Below, in pieces: positions 17,464 through 25,569 of a stretch of DNA of 62,171 bases. The DNA is from Alphaproteobacteria bacterium (GTDB lineage Bacteria; Pseudomonadota; Alphaproteobacteria; Rhizobiales; Xanthobacteraceae). The notes below the pieces were generated by a model. That model did no database searches, was not told the DNA's origin, and was given only the letters and a program-made list of their open reading frames with translations. Position numbers and translations under genes: made by a program. The stretch spans positions 1 through 62,171 of the forward strand of contig JAPLPD010000175.1 of the NCBI GenBank assembly GCA_026400395.1, read 5' to 3'. Positions within the stretch are counted from its first letter, which is position 1. Each line of letters opens with the position of its first letter.

Positions 17464-17587
17464 GTGATTTTTCGATGCTCCACAACAGCGAAGCTGTCCG
17501 CGTAGCGGAGAGGTGTCAAGCCGGTCATGAAGCCGGTCATGAAGTGCCAGCCACTTTGAGCCAGATCAAGGTAAGCGCTGTCCCGGC

Positions 17588-17881
17588 GTGACAGCAGTTA
17601 TTGCCGAATTAACCCAGGAACGAGCCAGCCGGATGCGCCGTCCCGCAACGCTCTTTGTCATCTGCGTGGCCGTGTACCTTGCAACGTTCGCGTTGATCCG
17701 GGCTTTCGACCTGAACATCGTTCCGTTGGCAGACGTCGAGGTAGCGCCGCTGTTCTGGTCGTTCAGCGCCGCGTTCCTGCTGCGAATCATCGAGACCACC
17801 GCAGCCGTGATCGCGATGATCCTGCTGCTGCTTGGCGCGCTGTACGGCGTCGGCGTGCCATTGGGGCAAACGATGAAATGA
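17588..17881 (+). CDS. Small membrane protein, unknown function
   Basis: A 97-residue frame with two hydrophobic helices (about residues 21-39 and 71-90), a plausible small inner-membrane protein. The start is uncertain: GTG at 17588 or ATG at 17633 (82 residues). It lies alone on the plus strand between two minus-strand genes and ends one base before the end of the cupin gene. I recognise no family; membrane topology and intact frame are the only support. Confidence 0.5.
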   Translation: MTAVIAELTQERASRMRRPATLFVICVAVYLATFALIRAFDLNIVPLADVEVAPLFWSFSAAFLLRIIETTAAVIAMILLLLGALYGVGVPLGQTMK

Positions 17882-17882
17882 G

Positions 17883-18413
17883 TTACACGGCCTTCAGATG
17901 GGCGTCCTTGTGCTTGAAGAGTTCTTCGTCGGCGTAGCCCATGGTTTCCGGCTTGGCGCGGCCGATCATCACCTGGAAATAGACCGGCTCCAGCGAATCG
18001 TTCTGATAGCCGTGGATCACGCCCGCCGGACAGGAGACGCACTCCCACGGGCCCAGCCGCGTGGTGAGGCGGCGGCCGGTCTCGTCCTCGACGAACACGT
18101 CGAGATGGCCCTGCAGCACAAAGAAGCACTCCTCGACCTCGTGGGTGTGCGCGGCATTGCCCTGCCCCGGCGGCACAAACATGATCGACAGCGTGAAATT
18201 CTTCGCCGGAATGACCGACGGATCGTCGTGCTTGCCGGAGCCGCCGGCGCCGATGAAGCGATGCTGCGCGCGCTTGAACCCCTCGATCTTGGCGTCCTCG
18301 AAGGCCGCCCAGTCGGCGCGCTTCTCGCTGTAGCGGCCGACGAATTTCTTCATGATCTCGTCGATCGATACGCCTTCAAGTTCCTTCGGGCGAGGATGAC
18401 GGGCGACACTCAT
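17883..18413 (-). CDS. Cupin-domain protein
   Basis: A 176-residue single-domain cupin. Motif 1 is clear at about residues 84-102 (GQGNAAHTHEVEECFFVLQG) with the two His and one Glu metal ligands. Motif 2 is GPWECVSCPAGVIHG with the fourth ligand His. It may be a small dioxygenase, isomerase or binding protein. The start at 18413 begins MSVARHPRPKE; AGGAGT lies just upstream. It follows the CoxMSL genes on the same strand after 139 bp and may be part of that operon. Confidence 0.82.
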   Translation of the reverse strand: MSVARHPRPKELEGVSIDEIMKKFVGRYSEKRADWAAFEDAKIEGFKRAQHRFIGAGGSGKHDDPSVIPAKNFTLSIMFVPPGQGNAAHTHEVEECFFVLQGHLDVFVEDETGRRLTTRLGPWECVSCPAGVIHGYQNDSLEPVYFQVMIGRAKPETMGYADEELFKHKDAHLKAV

Positions 18414-18552
18414 GAGATACTCCTGTCGAATGGATGGGTTCTGGGGATGAATCTAAGCTTTGGAGGCCGTCAGCGTCAACGCAGGGCCTTGCGTCCCGGC
18501 CATGCAGCACGCAGCTGCACCGCATCCGGAACATGCCAGCGCGGCGAACCGA

Positions 18553-20832
18553 TTATTCCGCCGCCGCCCGCTGTCCCGCCTGCACCAACCCCCAGATGTA
18601 GGTCGGCGACAGCGGCAACTCGCGGGGCTGCACCCCGAATGACGAAAGCGCATTCGCCACCGCGTTCGCCATGCAGCCTCCAGCGGCGATGATACCGCCC
18701 TCGCCCGCGCCCTTGGCGCCGAGCGGGTTGATCGGCGACGGATAATCGTCGAGCACGACGCAGCGAAGGTTGGGGAAGTCGGTCGCCGTTGGCAGCAGAT
18801 AGTCGGCGAGCGAGCCGGTCAGGAACTGGCCGTTCTCGTCGTATTTCAGATCCTCGAGCACCGCGCCGCCGAGCCCCTGCACCAGCGAGCCCAGCACCTG
18901 TCCGCGCAATGTCAGCGGATTAACCGCGCGGCCGACGTCCTGCACCACGACGTAGTCGATGATCTCGATGCGGCCGAGCTTGGCATCGACGGTGATGTGA
19001 CAGACATGAGCGCCGTAGCTGTAGGTGTGCTTCTTGTTGAGGAAGGCGCCCTCGGCGGTGAGCCCCGCGAAATCCTTGAGCGCCATCGTCCGGCCGCCAC
19101 CGGTGACCTTGTCGATATCGAGCGTGACGTTTGATTCGGCGCAGCCGAGACGCTTGCCGGCGGCCTGGCGCAGCAACGCCATGAAATTGTTGGTGGCGTC
19201 GAGCACCGCCGAACCACCCATCACGGTCGAGCGCGAGTGGTAGGCGCCGTAGCCGTCGCTCACATAGGCCGTCGAGCCGTGATAGACGTGATCGATGTTG
19301 TCGACCGGTACTTCGAGCGCGTCGGCGGCGATCTGCGCGAACACCGTCTCGACGCCCTGCCCGACCGATGCCGTGCCCATGTAGACCGAGAACTTGCCCT
19401 CGGGATTGACCTCGATCCGGGCCATCTCCTTGGGACCCGCAGCGCCGCCTTCGATGAAGCAGACCACGCCAAGCCCGTGATACTTGCCGTCGATCAGCTT
19501 ACCCTGGAGCTTGGCCTTCTCGGACCAGTTGATTTCCTTCAGCGCGCGTTCGAGCGTCTCGCTGTATTCGCCGCTGTCATACTCGTCCTTGGCGTCGGTC
19601 GGCTGCACATGGGCGATCGGATAGGGCTGCTCGGCCGCGGTGACCAGGTTCTTGCGGCGGAATTCGATGCGGTCGATGCCGAGATCGGCCGCGATCATGT
19701 CGATCATTCGCTCGAGAAAGAAGCATGCCTCGAAGCGCCCAGGCCCGCGATAGGTGCCGACCGGAGTCTTGTTGGTCATCCAGAGCGACGAGTCGATCTT
19801 GACATGCGGAACGCGGTACGGCCCGGCCATGAACTGCGAAACGTTACGGGCGCCGACCGCGCCGTTGGTCCGCATGTAGGCGCCCATGTCGGTGCGCACC
19901 TCGCCGCGGATCGCCAGGATCGTGCCGTCGCGCGCGCAGGCCACCTCCAGGTCGCACTCCTCCTCGCGGGCATGGTTCATTGCCATCAGGTTTTCGCGGC
20001 GGTCCTCGATCCACTTCACCGGGCGCTTGACGTGCCGCGCCGCGAACGGAATCAGAAAGTCCTCCGGATAGAACTCGCCGCGCGCGCCGTAGCCGCCGCC
20101 GACGTCGTTCTCGATCATGTCGATGGAATCGACCGGCAGGCCGATCTGCGCCGACAGGATGCGGCGGTTGAAGAATGGCACCTTCGCCGCGCCGTAGATG
20201 GTGAGCTTGCCGGCCGCGTCGTCCCAGGCCGCCATGACGCCGCGCGGCTCCATGGTGAGCCCGAAGTGGCGGCCGGTGCGCAATTTCTCGCGGCGAACGT
20301 ATGGCGCATTGGCGAACGCCGCGTCGGCGTCACCCTTGCGCGAATGAAACACCAGCGAGCGGTTGGTGCCTTGCTTCTCGAACAGCACGGTCGTGTTGGC
20401 CGACGCGGACTGCCAGTCGGCCACGGCCGGCAGCTCCTCGATCTCGACTTCGATCGCTTCCAGCGCATCTTCGGCAACGGCGACGCTCGACGCCAGAATC
20501 ACGGCGATCGGCTCGCCGACATAGCGTACCTTGTCGTGGGCGATGACCGGTTGCTCGAACGGCTTGAACTCCGGCAACGGCTGCAGGCGCATCGGGATGA
20601 TCGGCGGCCCGCCCGGCATATCCGCCCTGGTGATGATCGAGTGGACGCCCGGAAACCTGAGCGCAGCCGAAGCGTCGATCGAAACCAGGCGCCCGTGCGC
20701 CACGGAGCTGCGCAGGATCACCGCATACAGCAGCCCTGGCATGGCGACGTCATCGACATACTCGCCGCGCCCGCGCAGGAAGCGCAGATCCTCGCGGCGT
20801 TCCATCGGTGTACCGATGAAGGTGTTCTTCAT
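18553..20832 (-). CDS. Molybdopterin-binding large subunit, CoxL/xanthine dehydrogenase family (copy 1)
   Basis: A 759-residue molybdenum hydroxylase large subunit. The active-site loop is TYRGPGR (360-366), not the AYxCSFR motif of true CO dehydrogenase, and the catalytic glutamate is Glu711 in GAKGAGEGG. It therefore probably hydroxylates a carbon next to nitrogen or an aldehyde or aromatic carbon with water as oxygen source. It is the last gene of a complete medium-small-large operon and starts 4 bp after the small-subunit stop. The start at 20832 (MKNTFIG) is preferred over an upstream in-frame Met. Confidence 0.9.
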   Translation of the reverse strand: MKNTFIGTPMERREDLRFLRGRGEYVDDVAMPGLLYAVILRSSVAHGRLVSIDASAALRFPGVHSIITRADMPGGPPIIPMRLQPLPEFKPFEQPVIAHDKVRYVGEPIAVILASSVAVAEDALEAIEVEIEELPAVADWQSASANTTVLFEKQGTNRSLVFHSRKGDADAAFANAPYVRREKLRTGRHFGLTMEPRGVMAAWDDAAGKLTIYGAAKVPFFNRRILSAQIGLPVDSIDMIENDVGGGYGARGEFYPEDFLIPFAARHVKRPVKWIEDRRENLMAMNHAREEECDLEVACARDGTILAIRGEVRTDMGAYMRTNGAVGARNVSQFMAGPYRVPHVKIDSSLWMTNKTPVGTYRGPGRFEACFFLERMIDMIAADLGIDRIEFRRKNLVTAAEQPYPIAHVQPTDAKDEYDSGEYSETLERALKEINWSEKAKLQGKLIDGKYHGLGVVCFIEGGAAGPKEMARIEVNPEGKFSVYMGTASVGQGVETVFAQIAADALEVPVDNIDHVYHGSTAYVSDGYGAYHSRSTVMGGSAVLDATNNFMALLRQAAGKRLGCAESNVTLDIDKVTGGGRTMALKDFAGLTAEGAFLNKKHTYSYGAHVCHITVDAKLGRIEIIDYVVVQDVGRAVNPLTLRGQVLGSLVQGLGGAVLEDLKYDENGQFLTGSLADYLLPTATDFPNLRCVVLDDYPSPINPLGAKGAGEGGIIAAGGCMANAVANALSSFGVQPRELPLSPTYIWGLVQAGQRAAAE

Positions 20833-20836
20833 GACG

Positions 20837-21301
20837 TCACTTCTTGTAGGCGGCGCGCGCCTCGAGCACCGCATCGACGATGCCGATGTACCCAGTGCAG
20901 CGACAGATGTTGCCGGATAGGACTTCGCGCACGCGGTCGGCGTCGCAGTCCGGCTCTTCGGTGAGCAACGCGTGCGCGGTGGTGATGAAGCCCGGCGTGC
21001 AGAAGCCGCATTGCAAGGCGTGATGCTTGCGGAAGGACTTCTGCAGCGGCGTCAGGTCAGCGTCGTTCGACAGGCCCTCGACCGTCGTGATCTTAGCGCC
21101 CTCCGCCTGCACCGCGAGGATCAGGCACGAGCGCACCGCCTCGCCATCGACCAGCACCGTGCAGGCGCCGCAGACGCCGTGCTCGCAGCCGATGTGGGTG
21201 CCGGTGAGGCGAAGCTCATGGCGGAGGCAGTCAGCCAGGGTCAGACGCGGCTCGACATCGACGCTGACCGGCTTGCCGTTGACTTCAAATTTCGTGGTCA
21301 T
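20837..21301 (-). CDS. [2Fe-2S] small subunit of molybdenum hydroxylase (CoxS-like)
   Basis: A 154-residue iron-sulfur subunit. The plant-ferredoxin-like cluster is bound by Cys39, Cys44, Cys47 and Cys59. The second cluster near the molybdenum site is bound by Cys98, Cys101, Cys133 and Cys135. It transfers electrons from the molybdopterin subunit to the FAD subunit. It is packed between the two others with gaps of 1 and 4 bp. It is the only small subunit in the window, while three large subunits are present. Confidence 0.93.
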   Translation of the reverse strand: MTTKFEVNGKPVSVDVEPRLTLADCLRHELRLTGTHIGCEHGVCGACTVLVDGEAVRSCLILAVQAEGAKITTVEGLSNDADLTPLQKSFRKHHALQCGFCTPGFITTAHALLTEEPDCDADRVREVLSGNICRCTGYIGIVDAVLEARAAYKK

Positions 21302-21302
21302 G

Positions 21303-22160
21303 CTACCTCACCATCGCGGCTTTGATCGCGCGCTCGACCAGTGTGCCGGTCAGAGAGCGGCGATAGGCGGCGCTGGCGTGAATATCCTCCTGCGGCTCCA
21401 CCTCGGCCGCCGCCGCCTCGCCGACCTTGACGGCAAGCGCTTCATCGACGGCCTTGCCGTTGAGGGCGGCCTCCGCCTTGGGCAGCCGGCGCTGGCAGTC
21501 GCCGACGCCAAATACGCCGATATGGGCGTTGGCCGCCTTGCCGCCATCCAGGTCGTAGTAGAGCGCGACACCGGCCATTGCGAAATCGCCGCGGCGGCGG
21601 GCGAACTCCTGGAAACCGTAGCGGCGCGCAGCGGGCCAAGCCGGCAAGTGTATTTCGGTGATGATTTCGTCGGCTCCCAGCGCCGTGGTGAGCGCGCCCT
21701 GGAAGAAATCCTTGGCTTTGATCGTGCGCGCGCCGGCCTTGCCCATGACGCTGAATTCCGCCTCGCAGGTCTGCGCGATGCCGGGCATTTCGGACGCAGG
21801 ATCGGCGTGGGCGCAACTGCCGCCGACGGTCCCGCGGTTGCGTATTTGATAGTGCGCAACGTGGGAGATGGCTTCCTTCAGCAACGGATGCGCGACGGCG
21901 AGCCGCTTGTCGTCGATGACATCGCGCCAGCGGACCAGCGCGCCCAGACGGACGCCATCCGGGCCGATCTTGATCTCCTTCATGCCCGGCAGTTTCCGCA
22001 GATCGACCAGCAGCGAGGGCTGGGCGATGCGAAACGCCATCATCGGCATCAGGCTCTGGCCACCGGCCAAAGGCTTTGCCTCTCCGCTGTGATTGGCCAG
22101 CAGGGCGATTGCCTCGTTGAGCGTGGTGGGGCAGGCATATTCGAACGGCGGAAGTTTCAT
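21303..22160 (-). CDS. FAD-binding medium subunit of molybdenum hydroxylase (CoxM-like)
   Basis: A 285-residue FAD subunit with the two pyrophosphate-binding motifs AGGQSL (32-37) and TVGG (110-113) and the C-terminal CO-dehydrogenase flavoprotein domain. It passes electrons from the iron-sulfur subunit to the respiratory chain or another acceptor. It is first in the CoxM-CoxS-CoxL operon and divergent from a dihydroxyphthalate-decarboxylase-like gene across 151 bp. Confidence 0.92.
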   Translation of the reverse strand: MKLPPFEYACPTTLNEAIALLANHSGEAKPLAGGQSLMPMMAFRIAQPSLLVDLRKLPGMKEIKIGPDGVRLGALVRWRDVIDDKRLAVAHPLLKEAISHVAHYQIRNRGTVGGSCAHADPASEMPGIAQTCEAEFSVMGKAGARTIKAKDFFQGALTTALGADEIITEIHLPAWPAARRYGFQEFARRRGDFAMAGVALYYDLDGGKAANAHIGVFGVGDCQRRLPKAEAALNGKAVDEALAVKVGEAAAAEVEPQEDIHASAAYRRSLTGTLVERAIKAAMVR

Positions 22161-22311
22161 GAGGTTGCTTGCGCCTGCGCTGGCATCTTGAGAATTTTGC
22201 GTCTTTGGAACAATGCAAGACTACTATCACTACCCCACCAAGCCCCGTCAACGCACGGGACACATGCAATTGCGGTATGGTGCCGCATCGCCAACCCGCT
22301 GGAGACCATGA

Positions 22312-23298
22312 ATGGCACTGGAATTGAGCTTGTCCGTCTGCGACTACGACCGCACCGTCGCCCTGTTCGATGGCCGCGCCCCGATCGAGGGCTGCGACGT
22401 CACCGCGGTGGTGAACTCGCCGGAGGAGTCGTTCCACCGCGCCTTCAAGTACCAGGAGTTCGACGTTACCGAAATCTCGATGAGCAGCTATCTGGTCACG
22501 CTGTCGCGCAATGACGCGCACTATGTCGCCATCCCAGCCTTCGTCTCGCGGCTGTTCCGCCACTCCAGCATCTACGTCCGCACCGACCGCATCAAGACCC
22601 CGGCCGATCTCAAGGGCAAGACGATGGGCATCCCGGAATACCAGATGACCGCCAATGTCTGGGTGCGCGGAATGCTGGAAGAGGAGTACGGGGTCAGGCC
22701 GAGCGACATCAAATGGCGGCGCGGCGGTCTGGAGGAGCCGGGCCGCGAGGAGCGCGCCACGATCAACCTGCCGCCGGAGATCGATCTGAAGCAGGTGCCG
22801 GATGGCCGCACCATCTCCGACATGCTGGCCAAGGGCGAGATCGACGGGCTGCTCAGCGCCCGCGCTCCGAGTTGCTTCCTGCAGGGCGCGCCGAACATCG
22901 GCCGGCTGTTCCCCGACTATCCGACGGTCGAGGAGGCTTATTACCGGAAAACCAAACTGTTCCCGGTCATGCACGCGATCGCCATTCGCCGCTCGCTGGT
23001 GGAGAACGATCCCTGGGTCGCGGTGAACGTCTACAAGGCGTTCATCAAGGCCAAGGCGTTGTGCATGCACGAGCTTGGCCAGATCGGGCATCTGCACGCC
23101 ACGCTGCCGTGGCCGGTTCATGCGTATGACCGCGCGCGGCAGATCATGGGCGAGGACTACTGGCCGTACGGCGCCCACGAGAACCAGTTGCCGCTGGAGA
23201 CGCTGGCGCGCTACTCGTTCCAGCAGGGCCTGTCGGTGCGGCAGGTGCCGTTGGAGGAAATGTTCGCCAAGCCGACCTATGAGTTGACGAAGATCTAG
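22312..23298 (+). CDS. 4,5-dihydroxyphthalate-decarboxylase-like protein (copy 2)
   Basis: A 328-residue paralogue of the genes at 16471-17463 and 39092-40081. It keeps the CDYDRTVALFDG opening, FDVTEISMSSYLVTLS, and a C-terminal SVRQVPLEEMFAKPT. No signal peptide is visible. GGAG lies just before the ATG. It is divergent from CoxM, so it and the molybdenum hydroxylase may share control and a pathway, for example decarboxylation after ring hydroxylation; that is inference. Confidence 0.82.
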   Translation: MALELSLSVCDYDRTVALFDGRAPIEGCDVTAVVNSPEESFHRAFKYQEFDVTEISMSSYLVTLSRNDAHYVAIPAFVSRLFRHSSIYVRTDRIKTPADLKGKTMGIPEYQMTANVWVRGMLEEEYGVRPSDIKWRRGGLEEPGREERATINLPPEIDLKQVPDGRTISDMLAKGEIDGLLSARAPSCFLQGAPNIGRLFPDYPTVEEAYYRKTKLFPVMHAIAIRRSLVENDPWVAVNVYKAFIKAKALCMHELGQIGHLHATLPWPVHAYDRARQIMGEDYWPYGAHENQLPLETLARYSFQQGLSVRQVPLEEMFAKPTYELTKI

Positions 23299-23310
23299 CG
23301 AACCAGTCTC

Positions 23311-23416
23311 CGTCATTCCGGGACGACGCGAAGCGGCGGGCCTGGAATCCAGAACAATACGTCCGGAGTGGCTCTGGATTCCGGGTTCGCGCCTTTGGCG
23401 CGCCCCGGAACGACGG
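23311..23416. repeat. Dispersed REP/BIME-like palindromic element (copy A)
   Basis: An element of about 106 bp starting CGTCATTCCGGGACGACGCG and ending with its near inverse, CGCGCCCCGGAACGACGG, with internal GGAATCCAGA/TCTGGATTCC arms. It lies between convergent genes. Related copies are at 46096-46210 and 47981-48088. Confidence 0.85.
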
Positions 23417-23427
23417 AGTCGATCTCC

Positions 23428-24336
23428 CTACCGGCTCACAAGCGTCACGCCGATCGCGACCAGCACCGCGGCGATGCCCTTCTGGGCGAAATCGCGGGCG
23501 GACAGGTTTTCGCGGCTGATGTTCGGAAACAGCAGAGTCAGAAATACACCGATCAGGAACACGAACAGCGTCGTGGTGGAGCCGACCGCCTGCACCAGCG
23601 CGACCGGCGCAAAGATCAAGGCGTAGCGGCTGGCCAGCCCGCCGCCGAGATTGATCAGCTCATTGGAGGCATTAAGGGCGAGCAGCGCCGGCCCGTTCGT
23701 GCGGCACAGATCGATGAACTGCCGGCGGTAGCGGCCGATGCAAAGAAAGACCACGCCGAACAGCGCCTCGCCCGCGAACATCCAGAACGCGGTCTCCCAG
23801 AATTCGTCCTTGATGGCGAAAGCCTTGAAGATCAGCGTGGCGAGCGACAGCACGAATCCGGCGCAAAGCATCAGCGCCGCAAGCTGCCAGCGGAACCGCC
23901 CCCGCTTGCGTCCCGGGCCGAACGAGACGGACAGCACGCCGACGACGACCAGCAGCCCGCCGCCGAATTGCATGGACGACAATGTCTCGCCGAGAATGAA
24001 ATAGGCGAGGATGTAGCCGAACATCGGCGAACTCTGGAAGAACGGCGCAACCATCGACGCCTCGTGGCCTTGCAGCGCACGCAGATAAAACGTGATGCCG
24101 GTCATGTAGAGAACGCCGGATAGCGCCATCAGCACAATGCTGGCCGGATCGCGCTGCAACACGCCCGGCTCGAACCAGGCGATGATCGGCATCAACACCA
24201 GGCCCATCAGCGCGGTGAAGATCAGCAGCACAATCACGTCGGCGTCCTTGAAGTAACGCTCGACCAGATACTTGTCCAAATGAACGGAGATCGCCCACAG
24301 GACCGGGCCGCACAACGCGAAGACAAGCCAGCTCAC
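23428..24336 (-). CDS. EamA/DMT family permease
   Basis: A 302-residue integral membrane protein with about ten hydrophobic helices arranged as two EamA repeats, the drug/metabolite transporter pattern. The first repeat ends with YILAYFILGETLSS; the second contains ALVQAVGSTTTLFVFLIGVFLTLL. It probably exports or imports a small metabolite. It starts 12 bp after the flavin monooxygenase gene and is the last of a minus-strand operon with a receptor and an orphan CoxL. Confidence 0.85.
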   Translation of the reverse strand: MSWLVFALCGPVLWAISVHLDKYLVERYFKDADVIVLLIFTALMGLVLMPIIAWFEPGVLQRDPASIVLMALSGVLYMTGITFYLRALQGHEASMVAPFFQSSPMFGYILAYFILGETLSSMQFGGGLLVVVGVLSVSFGPGRKRGRFRWQLAALMLCAGFVLSLATLIFKAFAIKDEFWETAFWMFAGEALFGVVFLCIGRYRRQFIDLCRTNGPALLALNASNELINLGGGLASRYALIFAPVALVQAVGSTTTLFVFLIGVFLTLLFPNISRENLSARDFAQKGIAAVLVAIGVTLVSR

Positions 24337-24348
24337 GCGAGGCGCCGC

Positions 24349-25536
24349 TCAAATCGCATCGATGTCCACCGGCAGGCCAAGCCGGGATTGTCCGTAGAAC
24401 GGCGCGGCGCGGTGCCAGCTCAACGACAGATGCGCCGCCGCCGCCGTCATGTCGCGGAAAATCCCCTCCAACGGACTAGCCGTGTAGAGCGCGGTACCGC
24501 CGGCCGCTTCGAAGATCAGCTTGACCGCGGAATGGGCCAGCTGTGCCGAATAGGCCGCGTTGCGCCGCGACCAGGCGACGTGCTCGGCTTTGATCTCATG
24601 CCGGGCCCCGATCAGCTCAATGTTGCGGGCAATGGTGTGCTCACCGACGAGAGCCGCCGTCTCGGCCTGTGCCGCGGCCTCCGCGACCTTGAGCTGCACG
24701 GCTTCCAGGTCGGCGACGCGCAGGCCGCGCGAGCGCCTATCGCGGGTGAATTCGACGAACTCGGTAACCGCGCGCTCGGCGAGTCCGACGATGACCGAAC
24801 TCAGCGAGAACAGCGCCAGCATGTTTCGCGGCGTGCGATACAGCGGATTGCCGGGGTGCACCGCCGCGCCAGGCGCCACGCCGTGCTTCAAGTCGTGCAA
24901 GCTGACCGAATGGGTCGAAGGCACCACGACATCCTTGATCGCGACGGATTTGCTGCCGGTGCCGCATAAACCCATCACATGCCAGTCGTCGATAATCTCG
25001 ACTTCGCTCATCGGCACCAGGAACATCCGTGAGTCCGGCGCGGCGCCGCCCTTGGCCACGGAGCCGAGCAGCACCCATTGCGCGTGGTCGCAACCACTGG
25101 CAAAGCCCCAGCGTCCGCTCAACCGATGGCCGCCCACCACAGCCTCTGCCGAGCCGCTCGGTGCGAAGCTGGCCGAAGCAACGGCGTGCGGGTTGTCGCC
25201 CCAGACGTCGCGTTGCGCCGCTTCCGATAAATTGCCGACCACCCAGTTGTGCTCGCCGTGCACGGCGGCGACCCAGGCGGACGAGCCGCAGCCCTGCGCC
25301 AGCGCGCGGAGCATTTTCGAGAACACGCGATAGTCAGATCCGAAACCGCCGAACATCGCGGGTTGCAGGCACCGGGCGAGTTCCAGCCGCTGAAAATCCG
25401 CGATGGTTTCCTTCGGCAGCCTCCGCCCGGCATTGGCCGAAGCCGACCGCTCACGCAGAACTGGAACCAGCGAGCGGGCGCGTTCGATCAGGATTTCGGC
25501 GTCGCGGACGCCGGGTGGTTTCACAAATTCATTCAT
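24349..25536 (-). CDS. Acyl-CoA-dehydrogenase-fold flavin monooxygenase (HpaH/HsaA-like)
   Basis: A 395-residue acyl-CoA-dehydrogenase-fold protein of the type used as the oxygenase of two-component flavin monooxygenases (group D). The order of N-terminal helical domain, beta domain (GRWGFASGCDHAQWVLLG, about residues 130-150) and C-terminal helical bundle is complete. The catalytic glutamate of true acyl-CoA dehydrogenases is not evident, which favours a monooxygenase on a phenolic or heterocyclic substrate. No flavin reductase gene is nearby. The start at 25536 is preferred; a Met at 25551 adds five residues. It lies 33 bp after orphan CoxL copy 2. Confidence 0.78.
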   Translation of the reverse strand: MNEFVKPPGVRDAEILIERARSLVPVLRERSASANAGRRLPKETIADFQRLELARCLQPAMFGGFGSDYRVFSKMLRALAQGCGSSAWVAAVHGEHNWVVGNLSEAAQRDVWGDNPHAVASASFAPSGSAEAVVGGHRLSGRWGFASGCDHAQWVLLGSVAKGGAAPDSRMFLVPMSEVEIIDDWHVMGLCGTGSKSVAIKDVVVPSTHSVSLHDLKHGVAPGAAVHPGNPLYRTPRNMLALFSLSSVIVGLAERAVTEFVEFTRDRRSRGLRVADLEAVQLKVAEAAAQAETAALVGEHTIARNIELIGARHEIKAEHVAWSRRNAAYSAQLAHSAVKLIFEAAGGTALYTASPLEGIFRDMTAAAAHLSLSWHRAAPFYGQSRLGLPVDIDAI

Positions 25537-25569
25537 GGCGCACCATGCCACGGCGGCCCCGCCGCGTCA

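Noticed and set aside
19237-20964. 575-codon plus-strand frame opposite CoxL copy 1
   Set aside because: Shadow frame. The minus strand carries the complete molybdenum hydroxylase with TYRGPGR and catalytic Glu711.
18553-22160. Carbon monoxide dehydrogenase (CoxMSL) for CO oxidation
   Set aside because: The large subunit has TYRGPGR rather than the AYxCSFR loop of true CO dehydrogenase, so a different substrate is likely.
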